This document shows positions 8,232 through 18,496 of a DNA stretch of 64,000 bases, in pieces (the stretch's first letter is position 1; each line of letters starts with the position of its first letter). The notes under the pieces were generated by a model. That model was given only the letters and a program-made list of their open reading frames with translations. It made no database searches and had not been told where the DNA came from. Origin of the DNA: Parapedobacter sp. SGR-10 (GTDB lineage Bacteria; Bacteroidota; Bacteroidia; Sphingobacteriales; Sphingobacteriaceae); the NCBI RefSeq assembly GCF_011030405.1, contig NZ_JAAJTJ010000019.1, forward strand, positions 1 to 64,000. Reading direction: 5' to 3'. Made by a program: the position numbers and the translations under genes.

Positions 8232-10022
8232 CTAATCTAGCTTCAGCACCGCCATAAACGCCGATTGCGGGATTTCCACATTACCGACCTGGCGCATACG
8301 TTTTTTACCTTTCTTCTGTTTTTCCAATAGCTTACGCTTACGCGAAATATCCCCGCCGTAACATTTGGCCGTCACATCCTTGCGGAGCGCCGAAATTGTC
8401 TCACGTGCGATGATCTTGGCACCTATCGATGCTTGGATACGGATCTCAAATTGCTGACGTGGCAGCAGTTCCTTTAATTTCTCACAGATCTTTTTGCCAA
8501 AGTCATAGGCATTGCTACGATGAATCAAAGAGGACAGGGCATCGACAGGTTCATCGTTCAAGCGGATATCCAACTTGACCAGATCCGAGGTACGGTAACC
8601 GATCTGATGGTAGTCAAAGGACGCATATCCCTTGGAAATGGTCTTTAACTTGTCGTAAAAATCAAATACAATCTCGCCCATCGGCATTTCAAAGACCAGT
8701 TCCACACGATCCGAAGTCAAATAAGACTGATTGATAATTGTTCCGCGCTTCTGTATACACAACGACATGACCGGCCCGACAAACTCGGCTTTGGTAATGA
8801 TATTGGCCTTGATATACGGCTCTTCAATAGAATCCAGTTTACTCGGATCCGGCAGGTCCGAAGGATTGTGCACAATGACTTCTTCTTGGTTTTTCGTGAG
8901 GAAAGCACGGTAGGATACGTTCGGCACCGTCGTAATGACCGTCATGTCAAACTCACGTTCCAACCGCTCCTGTATGATTTCCATGTGTAGCATACCGAGG
9001 AAGCCACAACGGAAACCAAAGCCTAACGCCGCCGAAGATTCGGGTTCAAAAACGAGTGAAGCGTCGTTCAATTGCAAACGATGCATAGACTCCCGCAATT
9101 CCTCAAAATCTTCTGTATCTACCGGATAGATACCCGCAAATACCATAGGCTTTACCTCTTCAAATCCCTGTATAGCTTCTGTACATGGCCTGTCTTTGTG
9201 GGTAATCGTGTCCCCTACCTTGACTTCCCTTGCTTCTTTAATTCCCGAAATGATATAGCCTACATCCCCGGTTTTGATGACGTCCTTGGGTACTTGGTTC
9301 AACTTTAAAGTCCCCACTTCGTCTGCAAAATACTCTTTGCCCGTAGCAACGAACTTTACGCGATCGCCTTTTCGAATTTCACCGTTTTCTACTTTAAAGT
9401 AAGCCATAATCCCCCGGAAAGAATTGAATACAGAGTCAAATATCAGGGCTTGCAAGGGTGCATCCGGATCCCCAACAGGTGCAGGGATACGCTCTACAAT
9501 AGCATCCAATATATCTGGAATTCCCATTCCGGTCTTGCCGGAGGCGGGTATAATCTCTTCACGCTTACCGCCGATCAGTTCGATGATCTGATCTTTGACC
9601 TCCTCGGGCATAGCTCCCGGCAGGTCCATTTTGTTGAGGATAGGGATAATTTCCAAATCATGCTCCAACGCCAGATACAGATTCGAAATAGTTTGTGCCT
9701 GTATGCCTTGTGAAGCATCTACGATCAATAATGCTCCTTCACATGCTGCAATTGAACGAGATACTTCATAAGAAAAATCGACGTGCCCCGGGGTATCAAT
9801 TAGGTTCAGAATATACTGTTGTCCATCTTTCATAAACTCCATCTGGATGGCATGGCTCTTGATCGTGATACCACGCTCACGTTCCAGATCCATATTATCC
9901 AAAAGCTGGGCCTGTGCCTCACGTTTGGAAATGGTGTTTGTATATTCCAATAATCGGTCGGCCAGGGTACTTTTACCATGGTCGATGTGCGCGATGATAC
10001 AAAAATTGCGTATATGCTTCAT
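8232..10022 (-). CDS. lepA: Elongation factor 4 (LepA), ribosome back-translocating GTPase
   Basis: 596 residues, full length. A translational GTPase that acts on stalled or mis-translocated ribosomes. Domain I carries the P-loop AHIDHGKST (near residue 10), the effector region with [15 protein letters not shown] and NKMD. Domains II, III and V follow as in EF-G, and the C-terminus has the LepA-specific domain with [17 protein letters not shown]. The product starts [12 protein letters not shown], fixing the start at 10022. Confidence 0.98.
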   Translation of the reverse strand: MKHIRNFCIIAHIDHGKSTLADRLLEYTNTISKREAQAQLLDNMDLERERGITIKSHAIQMEFMKDGQQYILNLIDTPGHVDFSYEVSRSIAACEGALLIVDASQGIQAQTISNLYLALEHDLEIIPILNKMDLPGAMPEEVKDQIIELIGGKREEIIPASGKTGMGIPDILDAIVERIPAPVGDPDAPLQALIFDSVFNSFRGIMAYFKVENGEIRKGDRVKFVATGKEYFADEVGTLKLNQVPKDVIKTGDVGYIISGIKEAREVKVGDTITHKDRPCTEAIQGFEEVKPMVFAGIYPVDTEDFEELRESMHRLQLNDASLVFEPESSAALGFGFRCGFLGMLHMEIIQERLEREFDMTVITTVPNVSYRAFLTKNQEEVIVHNPSDLPDPSKLDSIEEPYIKANIITKAEFVGPVMSLCIQKRGTIINQSYLTSDRVELVFEMPMGEIVFDFYDKLKTISKGYASFDYHQIGYRTSDLVKLDIRLNDEPVDALSSLIHRSNAYDFGKKICEKLKELLPRQQFEIRIQASIGAKIIARETISALRKDVTAKCYGGDISRKRKLLEKQKKGKKRMRQVGNVEIPQSAFMAVLKLD

Positions 10023-10198
10023 ACAGGGGTGTTGCCACTATTTTAAACGGCAAACTTAGATAAATTATCCTTTATATGCAATATAATTCAGTTGCATATA
10101 AAGGATATTTATTGATCTCTCCTCTGCCTTTGAACATCAACTTTACAGCGGAAATATACTGTATTTTACCCGAAGATTTTTCAGCAAAGATTAGAATA

Positions 10199-10230
10199 AA
10201 ACCTCTAAGGTTTGAAAACCTTAGAGGTTT
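10199..10230. terminator. Perfect 15-bp hairpin between aldo/keto reductase and lepA
   Basis: AAACCTCTAAGGTTT (10199-10213) pairs with its exact reverse complement at 10216-10230. It lies 44 bases beyond the end of the aldo/keto reductase gene (minus strand) and is preceded on the plus strand by AATAAA, giving a short T-rich tail in the minus direction. It probably terminates the glycosyltransferase-FKBP-reductase operon. Confidence 0.55.
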
Positions 10231-10273
10231 AGTAAAATACAACGCTGTACACCAAGAATAATAAAAAAATAAA

Positions 10274-11179
10274 TCACCGATGCTCCCTATACCGTATCTT
10301 ACGCAATGTAGAAAAATCAGCATGCATATCTTTGTCGGCTATCTTAAGATAATCGGTATAGCTTTGCTGCAATTGAGCCAATTGGTCAAAAGTCCTTATC
10401 CCGACAAGCGCACTGCACACAACAGGTTTTTCCAAACAATATTTTAAAGCAATCGCCTGTTTGCCAACCCCATACTTATCACCAAGATGAGTTACCAAAC
10501 CCTTGACCACCTGTACTTCCTCAATGTTGTGATCTAAATAAGATTTATCAACGACCTTGTCCAATAGCAGACCTTGAGCCATTGCTCCTCTGGCGACAAT
10601 ACTTACGCTATGCTTTTCAAACTCATCAAAAAATTCTTCGGGTCGGGTATCCAAGAGACTATACTGCATCATATCGGATACTATACCGGATTGCTGTAGG
10701 TATGCCGTGAACACATTGGGCCGAATAGACGATATACCGTAACAACGGATCTTGCCCTGTTGCACCAACAGCTCAAAGGTTTCCATGACTTCTTCAAAAT
10801 TGTCCTCACAGGTACCGCCGTGCAATTGGTACAGGTCGATATAATCTGTTTGCAGTCTCTGCAATGAATCCTCTACCGACCGTAGGATATGCGCCTTGGA
10901 GGGATTCCACGTCCAACCTTCTTTGCCCTCTTCCCATTGGTTGCCTACTTTTGTCGCAAGAACAATTTTTTTACGGACACCTCTTAAGGCTTTACCGATC
11001 AAAGATTCGTTGGCACCACGACCATACAGGTCTGCCGTATCAAAATAATTAATACCCAATTCCAGTGCCCCACTAATAATCCGGGTAGCAGAGGACGGAT
11101 CATCTTCGGGCAAAGACATACAGCCCAAGCCTATTTCCGACACCGAGAGTTCCGAATTCCCTACTTTGTTATACCGCAT
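10274..11179 (-). CDS. Aldo/keto reductase
   Basis: 301-residue TIM-barrel NAD(P)H-dependent oxidoreductase that reduces carbonyl substrates. The catalytic tetrad of the family is visible: Asp and Tyr in YFDTADLYGRGANE (near residues 46-51), Lys in VLATKVG and His in LYQLHGG. The N-terminus MRYNKVGNSELSVSEIGLGC is typical. Its start codon overlaps the end of the FKBP gene by 11 bases, so the two are translationally coupled. Substrate unknown. Confidence 0.9.
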   Translation of the reverse strand: MRYNKVGNSELSVSEIGLGCMSLPEDDPSSATRIISGALELGINYFDTADLYGRGANESLIGKALRGVRKKIVLATKVGNQWEEGKEGWTWNPSKAHILRSVEDSLQRLQTDYIDLYQLHGGTCEDNFEEVMETFELLVQQGKIRCYGISSIRPNVFTAYLQQSGIVSDMMQYSLLDTRPEEFFDEFEKHSVSIVARGAMAQGLLLDKVVDKSYLDHNIEEVQVVKGLVTHLGDKYGVGKQAIALKYCLEKPVVCSALVGIRTFDQLAQLQQSYTDYLKIADKDMHADFSTLRKIRYREHR

Positions 11180-11906
11180 CGGATTTTATGATATCCAGCA
11201 GTTCTATTTCAAAGATCAGTGTACTGAAAGCCGGTATACTTCCCGTTTCCCTTTCGCCGTAGGCAAGATGATACGGAATATACAATTTGTATTTCGAGCC
11301 TACTTTCATCAATGGAACAGCGACTTTCCAGCCTTCGATCACTTGATCGAGCCTCAAGTTGATAGGCTCGTCACGGTCGTAAGAGCTATCAAATTTTTCG
11401 CCATCGATCAGATAGCCCGCATAATGTACTTTGACCTCATCTGTAGGCTGTGGCTGACTGCCTTCACCTTGTACCAATACTTCGTACAGCACGCCCTCAG
11501 GGGTAGATTTCACGGCAGGATTGGATTTTAGTGCAGCTAAAAATTCTTCTCCCGGTTTCTTAAGTTCGGCATTCCGCTTTTCCATAGCTGCTTGGAAGCT
11601 GTTTTGGATGATTGTCGCAACATCTTCTTCTACAAGCAATGGCTGCTGGCCTTGATAAACGGCTTCCAATCCTTTGGAAAGTGTATTCAGGTCGACCTCG
11701 AAACCACTGGATTTCAACGACCGTGCAATATCCATCCCCAAGGCATAGGACAATGAATCCGAACTGTTCTTCAAGAGGATGGGGTTCGTAGTTGCATTCG
11801 TTTTTGATGGTGTCTTTTTCACGGTTTTCTTCGCCGTCTGTGCTTGGGATAGCGAGACAGAAAAAACGGCCATTGTGACCAAAAGGTATAGCTTACTATG
11901 CTTCAT
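11169..11906 (-). CDS. FKBP-type peptidyl-prolyl cis-trans isomerase, secreted
   Basis: 245 residues: a signal peptide (about 22 residues, ending SLSQAQ), a basic Thr/Lys/Asn-rich linker, an FKBP N-terminal dimerisation-like region (about 50-120) and a C-terminal FKBP catalytic domain (about 135-240) with VHYAGYLIDGEKFDSSYDR, VIEGWKVAVPLMKVGSKY and IPYHLAYGERETG. It probably folds exported proteins in the periplasm, like FkpA/Mip. Its ATG overlaps the stop codon of the upstream glycosyltransferase by one base (TAATG), and its own end overlaps the reductase start. Confidence 0.92.
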   Translation of the reverse strand: MKHSKLYLLVTMAVFSVSLSQAQTAKKTVKKTPSKTNATTNPILLKNSSDSLSYALGMDIARSLKSSGFEVDLNTLSKGLEAVYQGQQPLLVEEDVATIIQNSFQAAMEKRNAELKKPGEEFLAALKSNPAVKSTPEGVLYEVLVQGEGSQPQPTDEVKVHYAGYLIDGEKFDSSYDRDEPINLRLDQVIEGWKVAVPLMKVGSKYKLYIPYHLAYGERETGSIPAFSTLIFEIELLDIIKSDAV

Positions 11907-12892
11907 TATTTGTGGTTATTTACAATATTTTCTACTATGCTAAATGTATTGTCAGGATAATCGATTTCGATACGATCACTTGCGTTCAGCCATAATTCGA
12001 TTTCGAACTCGTATTTTCTTTTCAGACTCTTGATGACCGGCACACCCATATCCTGCAAGGCCGCTGCGTTCAGATGTTGTTCATATTGGTTTTTCATCGG
12101 AATAGCCAATAACTTTTTACGTAGATATAAGGCTTCTGCGGGAGTTTCGAACCCAGCTCCACACAATACCCCTTCCGATGCCGCCATGCTTTTGACAAAT
12201 GCAGCACTGTCAATGGGGTTGATCGTGATATTCTTCAATGTGATAGGTCTGGTGTTATGCTTGGAAAACACTTCCCATCTGACATCCCTAAACTTGGACA
12301 GATGCTTGAGCAAATGTGCATCATCATAAGCAGGTAGATATACGGTATAGTGCCCTTCACGGGTAGGCTCAATATGACGAATTTCGTGACGGATTACAGG
12401 CGTGAATATAGAACGGTGGTAAGATTTAAAATGAAAACCGTAGCCTGTTGTGACTGGAGCATAATTCTTCATGATGAACTTGCCCATCATATCACTTTCT
12501 TCGGGTTTGGGACTATCCGGATGTAGGGCACCTATCTGATGGCTGAGGCCAATACAAGGAATGTCCCTCGTATGACATGCCCAGGCTGTGATAGGTTCAA
12601 AGTCATTCAGGACGAGGTCATATTTTTCTACCGGTACACTATTGATCTCTTGAATAAATTTACGGATGGTAGAGCTCATGAAGGTCTTCCAGAAATCAAC
12701 CCCCCCAGACTTGCCGAAGATAAAACTCATGCCATGAAAACGATATTTTATCTCGAAGGGCAACACAATATCGGCCTGTATCCCACTGATCAACACATCG
12801 ACTTCACCAAGCTGTTGTAGACAAGGGATAATGTCCATCGCACGACATAAATGCCCGTTTCCGGTTCCCTGTATGGCATAGAGTATTTTCAT
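11906..12892 (-). CDS. MJ1255/VC2487-type glycosyltransferase
   Basis: 328 residues from the ATG at 12892, which gives MKILYAIQGTGNGHLCRAMD, a GT-B N-terminal Rossmann start with the GxGHxxR glycine loop of MurG-like enzymes. A second nucleotide-sugar domain has GVLCGAGFETPAEALYLRKK near residue 258, matching the UDP-sugar binding region. Relatives are annotated as uncharacterised glycosyltransferases related to MJ1255. Donor and acceptor unknown. First gene of a three-gene overlapping operon with the FKBP and reductase genes. A start nine codons upstream (12919) is possible but adds nothing recognisable. Confidence 0.75.
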   Translation of the reverse strand: MKILYAIQGTGNGHLCRAMDIIPCLQQLGEVDVLISGIQADIVLPFEIKYRFHGMSFIFGKSGGVDFWKTFMSSTIRKFIQEINSVPVEKYDLVLNDFEPITAWACHTRDIPCIGLSHQIGALHPDSPKPEESDMMGKFIMKNYAPVTTGYGFHFKSYHRSIFTPVIRHEIRHIEPTREGHYTVYLPAYDDAHLLKHLSKFRDVRWEVFSKHNTRPITLKNITINPIDSAAFVKSMAASEGVLCGAGFETPAEALYLRKKLLAIPMKNQYEQHLNAAALQDMGVPVIKSLKRKYEFEIELWLNASDRIEIDYPDNTFSIVENIVNNHK

Positions 12893-12988
12893 CTCAGAAT
12901 TTGCTTCCGAAAGTAGCAATTATTTGTGTAAGTACGAAAAAGATGATGTTAAATAAAAATTAATTATATTTACTGAAATAAACCTTGC

Positions 12989-13933
12989 ATGATGAAGACA
13001 ATAAAGCTCTCCCTCTTTTTGTCCGGTATTTTGCTGCTCTGTGCTTCATGGGGATTCTATGCGCACAAGAAGATCAACGAGACAGCTGTATTTCTACTAC
13101 CGACAGAGATGTCTGCCTTTTACAAACCCCACATCACGACCATCACCGAACGGGCAACCGATGCGGATAAAAGATGCTACGTAGACACTGCCGAAGCACC
13201 TCGCCATTACATCGATCTCGATCGCTATGGACAAGAAGCCGATTCCATCCCTATTCACTGGTCGAAAGCTAAGGAAAAGTATACCGAAAGAAAGTTATTG
13301 CTGACCGGAATCGTCCCTTGGCAAATTTGGCGGTCATACCAAAGTCTAGTCCAAGCCTTTACCAAGAAAGACATTAGCTTGATTATCAAACACAGTGCCG
13401 ACATAGGACACTATATAGCCGATGCTCATGTCCCCTTACACACGACGAGCAATTACAACGGGCAGCAGACCAATCAGGTCGGCATACATGCCTTTTGGGA
13501 AACACGGTTGCCCGAAATGTTCATCACGCAATATGATCTATTTATAGGCCCCGCCATCTATATACATGATCCATTAGAGCAAGGCTGGAAGATCGTCAAA
13601 GAAAGCCATGCTCTGGTAGATTCTGTCTTGAATATCGAAAAATCACTTTCCGTACAATTCAAGGAGACGGAGCGCAAAACGTATTTGACACGCAACAATC
13701 AGCTCGTATTAAGCTATTCGGACAAGTATACCAATGCCTACCATGAGGCTCTCGACGGTATGGTAGAAAGACGGCTAAGGGCTTCCATACTACAGGTTGC
13801 CTCTTATTGGTATTCGGCATGGATCGACGCCGGACAGCCCAGACTAACGGATTTTTCTCTTCAAAGTATGGCCGTAGAAGAGCCTATCCCCTACGAAGGA
13901 CAAAAACCTCTGGGGAGAGAAGAATGGCATTAG
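12989..13933 (+). CDS. Zinc-dependent phospholipase C / S1-P1 nuclease-like secreted protein
   Basis: 314 residues with an N-terminal hydrophobic signal (MMKTIKLSLFLSGILLLCAS) directly followed by WGFYAHKKINETAVFLLP, where the mature N-terminal Trp and the following His are typical zinc ligands of this fold. Further likely ligands lie in APRHYIDLDRYG, HSADIGHYIADAHVPLH and GIHAFWETRLPE, giving the H-x3-D/H and H-x3-E spacing shared by zinc-dependent phospholipase C and S1/P1 nucleases. Bacteroidota homologues are usually annotated with the former name; nuclease activity cannot be excluded. Probably periplasmic or surface located. It ends 19 bases before the convergent T9SS cargo gene. Confidence 0.75.
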   Translation: MMKTIKLSLFLSGILLLCASWGFYAHKKINETAVFLLPTEMSAFYKPHITTITERATDADKRCYVDTAEAPRHYIDLDRYGQEADSIPIHWSKAKEKYTERKLLLTGIVPWQIWRSYQSLVQAFTKKDISLIIKHSADIGHYIADAHVPLHTTSNYNGQQTNQVGIHAFWETRLPEMFITQYDLFIGPAIYIHDPLEQGWKIVKESHALVDSVLNIEKSLSVQFKETERKTYLTRNNQLVLSYSDKYTNAYHEALDGMVERRLRASILQVASYWYSAWIDAGQPRLTDFSLQSMAVEEPIPYEGQKPLGREEWH

Positions 13934-13952
13934 CAGGCCGAACAACAAAGGA

Positions 13953-16900
13953 TCAATGCCTTGACTGCTTGCGTACGAGTAACAAAAACCCTTTGCGTAC
14001 GATCGGCTTTTCATTGTTTTTCATCCCCTTAAAGGTATAGAAATAGGTTCCGTCAGAAATATTATCCGGGACGACCCAGTCATTTTTATAATCTGCCGAA
14101 TAGAATATACGTTGCCCAAATCTATTGATGATCTCCAGTTCGACATGATCGAACTTATATGTGCCCAATACCCGGAAAGTATCGTTTTTGCCATCTCCAT
14201 TAGGGGTAATCGTATTGGGTAAGAAAAAACCCAGCACCTCTATATTTATCGTAGCTTCCTCTGACTCATTCCCGTTTTTGTCCCGAATGGTATATTTCAG
14301 CACATCGTAGCCGGTATAATCCAAATGTGGCCTATACTCGAATATACCATTACCCAGATCATAGATATCGCCATATCGGGGATATGAGGTGATACGGATA
14401 CTTTCCCTCAACAGTTCGCTATATTCCACATAGTCATTTTCGTAAGACTTGAGTTGTACCCGGAAATTGTAGCCTACCTTATAGTGATCTTCGACGGCAA
14501 CGGGGATCGTCCGCAAAATTGTTATTTTTACTTCGGTATCCGGACTGCTCAACCGGCTACGATCCGAAAACCGATAGACAAAACGGTCTTCGCCATGTAC
14601 AAAATTATCCGTAGGCACGTATAGGATTTTACCGTCCTGCACGGTCACCGATCCCAGCGAGGGCTGTGAGACGATCTCGAGCGAACCCATATCCAAACTG
14701 CTCGATCCGACGAGATCATTGGCCAGCACATCAAACAGTCCGTTGTTACCCTGATAGGTCACAAAGACATCTTCCACTCCGGTGGGAGCCCTGGCCAGCC
14801 TGGTGACTGTAGGAAGATCATCTTCAAAAGTCTGTCCGCTCAGATCTGTGAGCAGATTGCCGTATTTTTGATCTTTTCCCCATAATGTTGCCGTATTCTG
14901 TACCTGTCCATTGCTGATGTCATCTGCTGTGATGATGTATTCGAGTTGGTAACTTTGCGTCTGGTTGGAAATCACTGATGGAGCAACCATGTGGTTTTCA
15001 CTGGAAATCTTCGCATCATTGATCTGAATCTCTTCTACAGCAATATCTCCCGCATGCTGTATATCGAACTGGTACACGATCTTATCACCTATTGTAAACT
15101 GTCCATTCTCCCCCGTACCTGTATTGACAACTTTCTTGACCATCGCAAAAACAGGCTTCTGATCCACATCTATGCGGGTCGGCCTATCATTGTCAAAACC
15201 TGTTCCCGATACATCTTTGACATCAAACCCACGCGGGTTCGTCCCGAAGACCAAAGCCGTATTCTCGACATATTTGCGCGCCACATCAGCCGCGGTAATC
15301 GTATAGCGGTAGATGATCTCGGTTTCTTCGTTAGGTTCCAAGGCAATGGCAGGTGGGGCCAGTACTCCCGGAAGGAGCATCTTATCCTCGACAGAGATAT
15401 TTCTGACCCGTACAAAGCCTATATTCCGGATAGTAAAGGTGTACTCTAGCTGTTCCCCCTCTTCCTGGAAACCCGAGCCGTTGCTGTCCAGATGACGCAC
15501 GGTCTTCAAAAGTGCCAATTGGCCTCGTTCCTCGTAAGGTTCGAGCAAGAACACCTCCCGGTCTTCTTTTATATTGTTGCATGCACCGCCACATTCTTCT
15601 GCTGCCGTACCGGGCACAGCAATATCCGGGTCGGACGAGGTGGCATCGGGATCTGTAAAGCCCACAGGACGCACAACGCCCGCCGTAGCCAACACATAGC
15701 CATATACCTCACCCGGCACCGAAACTCCTGTCGTAGCCTGGATATGATAGGTTAGGCTACAGCCATTGGGCAAATCCAATACAGCACGAAGCTTATTGAA
15801 ATTCACCGGAGGGCTGATGATTGAACTTCCACAATTTGAATCGCTGTTCACACCGATAATATAAAATCCCTGCGGCAGATCGTACTCAAACTTAGCTCCC
15901 ACAGCATCGGAAGGGCCATTGTTCCTCACCACAACGGTATAATTGACCACATCCCCCAATTCAATGGTATCCTTGTCTGCTGTCACGCTGACAACCTCGA
16001 GATCGGCTATTTCGACCGTAATATTTTCTTCTTTGACCTCCTGCATATCCGCAGCATAGGACCAGGTATCCATCGCCCGTTCGTTTCCAAAGCTAAACTG
16101 CCCATAATTCCCATTATAGCTGTTCCCATATATGGCATAGAGTTCCTGATCCGCTGCGATCGTATCCTTCGGTGCTGCTCTGCTATTCGCCCGATAACTC
16201 CCCCACTTATGCCCATTAATATCACTCCTGATCCCTTCGAGATTAACCAATGGATTAGTTTCTTCTCCCGGCGATCCGGGCGTAATCGCACTATCATCCC
16301 AACGTACCTTCGCATATTCTTTGGGCGTATCATCCAGGTTCATACGCTCGATAAGTATCCCCTGTGGATTGATCTCCATATCGAAATAGGGAAAATGGAT
16401 CTCCCCTTCCACCAATGCGACGGAAATGGAAATGGGGTAATTACCCACAGGCAGATAATTCCCGGCACTGTCCAAACCATCCCATTTCATACGTATCGGT
16501 CCTGTGATATCGTGCACGTCTGCTATAAGCCGCTTCTTTGGAAAAAAGGGAGCACCCGATTTCGGTGCAATAATCACTTCGTATCGTCCTTGATAGTTGG
16601 TTTCAAACTCCACAAAAGCACCTTTCGCCGTCACATAGTTCTTGTTCCCCTCCGGACAGGAAACAGAAATATTCTGAATCTCTGCAATCTGGGTTTGCCG
16701 ATAAAGCCAGGTACTGCCACCGGGAACCGTACCCGTACTTGAGCTGGGCATGGTCACATCGGGAAAGGTATAAAACATCTTATGGGTGACGTGTTGCTCA
16801 CCATCATCCGGCTCGTTAGGATTATGATAGATTATATCCGTATTTCTATGCGCAGTGCCTATGCCTTTATTCGAACTTTTATAAGAGGGATTGCCGTCTG

Positions 16901-17639
16901 CATCCAAAATACCCGAACTATTCACAAAATAAAAGAAATTGATGCCATTGCTCCCATTCCCATCGACCCGGTAAATATACCCGTCTTTCGTGAGCACATA
17001 ATTTTGGCCATAGAATGCCTCTTCACTCTTTTTCCAATCACTTACCCGCACATACAGATTCAGAACATGTGTAAATACTCTTCCTTTGACCCACTCCGTT
17101 TCCGCCTCATTCCGCACCGATATATCCCATGCGGCGATAAAAAAACTCACATCCTGTTGTATCCAATCGGCATCTGCCCGTTGGTTTGCCGGAGGGCTAT
17201 CTTGAGTGGTCCTAGTCTCACCTTGTTCTTTCCGCGTAGGCATGAACTCCACTTTCCATATTCCCTCTTGTCCGGGCAAGACTTTCCTTACATAAGGAGT
17301 GTACCCCACACCCGGCCCACCTAATTCCGATACACGATTCGGGATATGCCCTTCTTGGGTCGTATAAACCGCACCATCGGGTGCTCTCAAGATGATATGA
17401 CCATTCCCGATCCCTTGTGCACTGGATGCTACCGCAACCGTCTCTCCCTCACGCACATAGACATAGTGAGCCGCTGAATTAAATAAAACATTACTAGCTC
17501 TTGCAGTCCTGGAGATAAGAAAAGCCCGGTTTCCCTCTACATCAGAGGGATACATATCCTTAGAACCATCCGCATAAGCCCTCACCGTGCCTCCAAAAGC
17601 AATGAGCAGAAAGAGAAATATTCTTGCAGGGAATATCAT
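13953..17639 (-). CDS. Large T9SS cargo protein with DUF11 repeats and CHU_C C-terminal domain
   Basis: 1228 residues with a signal peptide (MIFPARIFLFLLIAFGG, ending near AYADG). The first 530 or so residues match no domain I know. About 540-935 hold three DUF11-type beta-sandwich repeats (first with VVNYTVVVRNNGPSDA). About 940-1130 hold two cadherin/Ig-like repeats (DVLANDLVGSS and YKVGYNFRVQLKSYENDY). The end is a gliding-motility/CHU_C domain with LPNTITPNGDGKNDTFRV, IINRFGQRIFYS and DGTYFYTFKG, the type B sorting signal for type IX secretion. Expected on the cell surface or released; role probably adhesion. A good promoter precedes it on the minus strand. Confidence 0.88.
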   Translation of the reverse strand: MIFPARIFLFLLIAFGGTVRAYADGSKDMYPSDVEGNRAFLISRTARASNVLFNSAAHYVYVREGETVAVASSAQGIGNGHIILRAPDGAVYTTQEGHIPNRVSELGGPGVGYTPYVRKVLPGQEGIWKVEFMPTRKEQGETRTTQDSPPANQRADADWIQQDVSFFIAAWDISVRNEAETEWVKGRVFTHVLNLYVRVSDWKKSEEAFYGQNYVLTKDGYIYRVDGNGSNGINFFYFVNSSGILDADGNPSYKSSNKGIGTAHRNTDIIYHNPNEPDDGEQHVTHKMFYTFPDVTMPSSSTGTVPGGSTWLYRQTQIAEIQNISVSCPEGNKNYVTAKGAFVEFETNYQGRYEVIIAPKSGAPFFPKKRLIADVHDITGPIRMKWDGLDSAGNYLPVGNYPISISVALVEGEIHFPYFDMEINPQGILIERMNLDDTPKEYAKVRWDDSAITPGSPGEETNPLVNLEGIRSDINGHKWGSYRANSRAAPKDTIAADQELYAIYGNSYNGNYGQFSFGNERAMDTWSYAADMQEVKEENITVEIADLEVVSVTADKDTIELGDVVNYTVVVRNNGPSDAVGAKFEYDLPQGFYIIGVNSDSNCGSSIISPPVNFNKLRAVLDLPNGCSLTYHIQATTGVSVPGEVYGYVLATAGVVRPVGFTDPDATSSDPDIAVPGTAAEECGGACNNIKEDREVFLLEPYEERGQLALLKTVRHLDSNGSGFQEEGEQLEYTFTIRNIGFVRVRNISVEDKMLLPGVLAPPAIALEPNEETEIIYRYTITAADVARKYVENTALVFGTNPRGFDVKDVSGTGFDNDRPTRIDVDQKPVFAMVKKVVNTGTGENGQFTIGDKIVYQFDIQHAGDIAVEEIQINDAKISSENHMVAPSVISNQTQSYQLEYIITADDISNGQVQNTATLWGKDQKYGNLLTDLSGQTFEDDLPTVTRLARAPTGVEDVFVTYQGNNGLFDVLANDLVGSSSLDMGSLEIVSQPSLGSVTVQDGKILYVPTDNFVHGEDRFVYRFSDRSRLSSPDTEVKITILRTIPVAVEDHYKVGYNFRVQLKSYENDYVEYSELLRESIRITSYPRYGDIYDLGNGIFEYRPHLDYTGYDVLKYTIRDKNGNESEEATINIEVLGFFLPNTITPNGDGKNDTFRVLGTYKFDHVELEIINRFGQRIFYSADYKNDWVVPDNISDGTYFYTFKGMKNNEKPIVRKGFLLLVRKQSRH

Positions 17640-17663
17640 ATTTAGCTATCATAATTGTCTAAA

Positions 17664-17692
17664 CAAATATAATATTTTTTCTTATTTTTCAA
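17664..17692 (-). promoter_or_regulatory. Promoter of the 1228-residue cargo gene
   Basis: On the minus strand TTG (17690-17692) is followed after 18 bases by TATATTTG (17664-17671), a good match to the Bacteroidota -33/-7 consensus, 25 bases before the ATG at 17639. Confidence 0.65.
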
Positions 17693-17770
17693 TATATACA
17701 ATTAAAAATAGAATTACGGTAGAACGTATCATCTCCCCTCGAAACTCCAGAGCTTTTCGTGTATAAATCA

Positions 17771-17800
17771 TTGTATCTACGGGGTTATTTCGTACCTTTG
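17771..17800 (+). promoter_or_regulatory. Promoter of queE
   Basis: TTG (17771-17773), a 19-base spacer and TACCTTTG (17793-17800), a textbook Bacteroidota sigma-ABfr promoter 19 bases before the queE ATG. Confidence 0.75.
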
Positions 17801-17819
17801 CAGACTAAAATAGTAAGAC

Positions 17820-18443
17820 ATGTCAAATCAGGTTCCCGAAGATGGCTCTTTGCTTCCCCTTATGGAAGAATTCTATACCATACAGGGAGAAGGTTATCAT
17901 ACCGGAAAAGCTGCCTATTTCATACGTCTTGGCGGTTGCGATGTAGGTTGCCATTGGTGCGATGTCAAAGAGAGCTGGAATGCAGAGCTCCATCCCCTTA
18001 CCCCTGTCGAAACCATTGTCCAGCATGCCAAAGTTCATCCTGCAAAGACTGTAGTCGTGACGGGTGGAGAACCTTTAATTTACAATCTGGATACGCTTAC
18101 GAGTCGTCTGCAAAGCGAAGGAATAAAAACATTTATGGAAACATCCGGAGCTTATCCCCTCAGCGGACACTGGGATTGGATCTGCCTTTCACCAAAAAAA
18201 TTCAAAGCGCCACGAAAGGAAGTCCTGCAAGCTGCCGGAGAATTAAAAGTCATCGTCTTCAACAAGAGTGATTTTACCTGGGCAGAGGAGCATGCCGCAT
18301 TGGTCAACGACCGTTGTAAACTGTATCTACAGCCCGAATGGTCCAAAGCCTCCGAGATGACCCCACTTATCATAGACTATGTCAAAAACAACCCTAAATG
18401 GGAAATCTCATTGCAGACCCACAAGTATCTGAATATACCCTAA
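17820..18443 (+). CDS. queE: 7-carboxy-7-deazaguanine synthase
   Basis: 207-residue radical SAM enzyme that converts carboxy-tetrahydropterin to 7-carboxy-7-deazaguanine in queuosine biosynthesis. EEFYTIQGEGYHTGKAAYF is the family N-terminal signature. The cluster-binding cysteines are C40, C44 and C47 in GCDVGCHWC (CX3CX2C). VVTGGEPL is the SAM-contacting GGE motif. Length is normal. Preceded by a clear promoter; no queC, queD or queF lies nearby. The next gene starts 53 bases after the stop. Confidence 0.95.
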   Translation: MSNQVPEDGSLLPLMEEFYTIQGEGYHTGKAAYFIRLGGCDVGCHWCDVKESWNAELHPLTPVETIVQHAKVHPAKTVVVTGGEPLIYNLDTLTSRLQSEGIKTFMETSGAYPLSGHWDWICLSPKKFKAPRKEVLQAAGELKVIVFNKSDFTWAEEHAALVNDRCKLYLQPEWSKASEMTPLIIDYVKNNPKWEISLQTHKYLNIP

Positions 18444-18496
18444 CTTCCTATTCTCCCAAAACTTCTGTATTTTTAAGGTGTCAAATCCTGTTTGTG

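Noticed and set aside
16209..17324. Two plus-strand open frames of 177 and 180 codons opposite the 1228-residue cargo gene
   Set aside because: Both are antisense to a gene with signal peptide, DUF11 repeats and sorting domain; their products are rich in Ile, Arg, His and Tyr without domain features.
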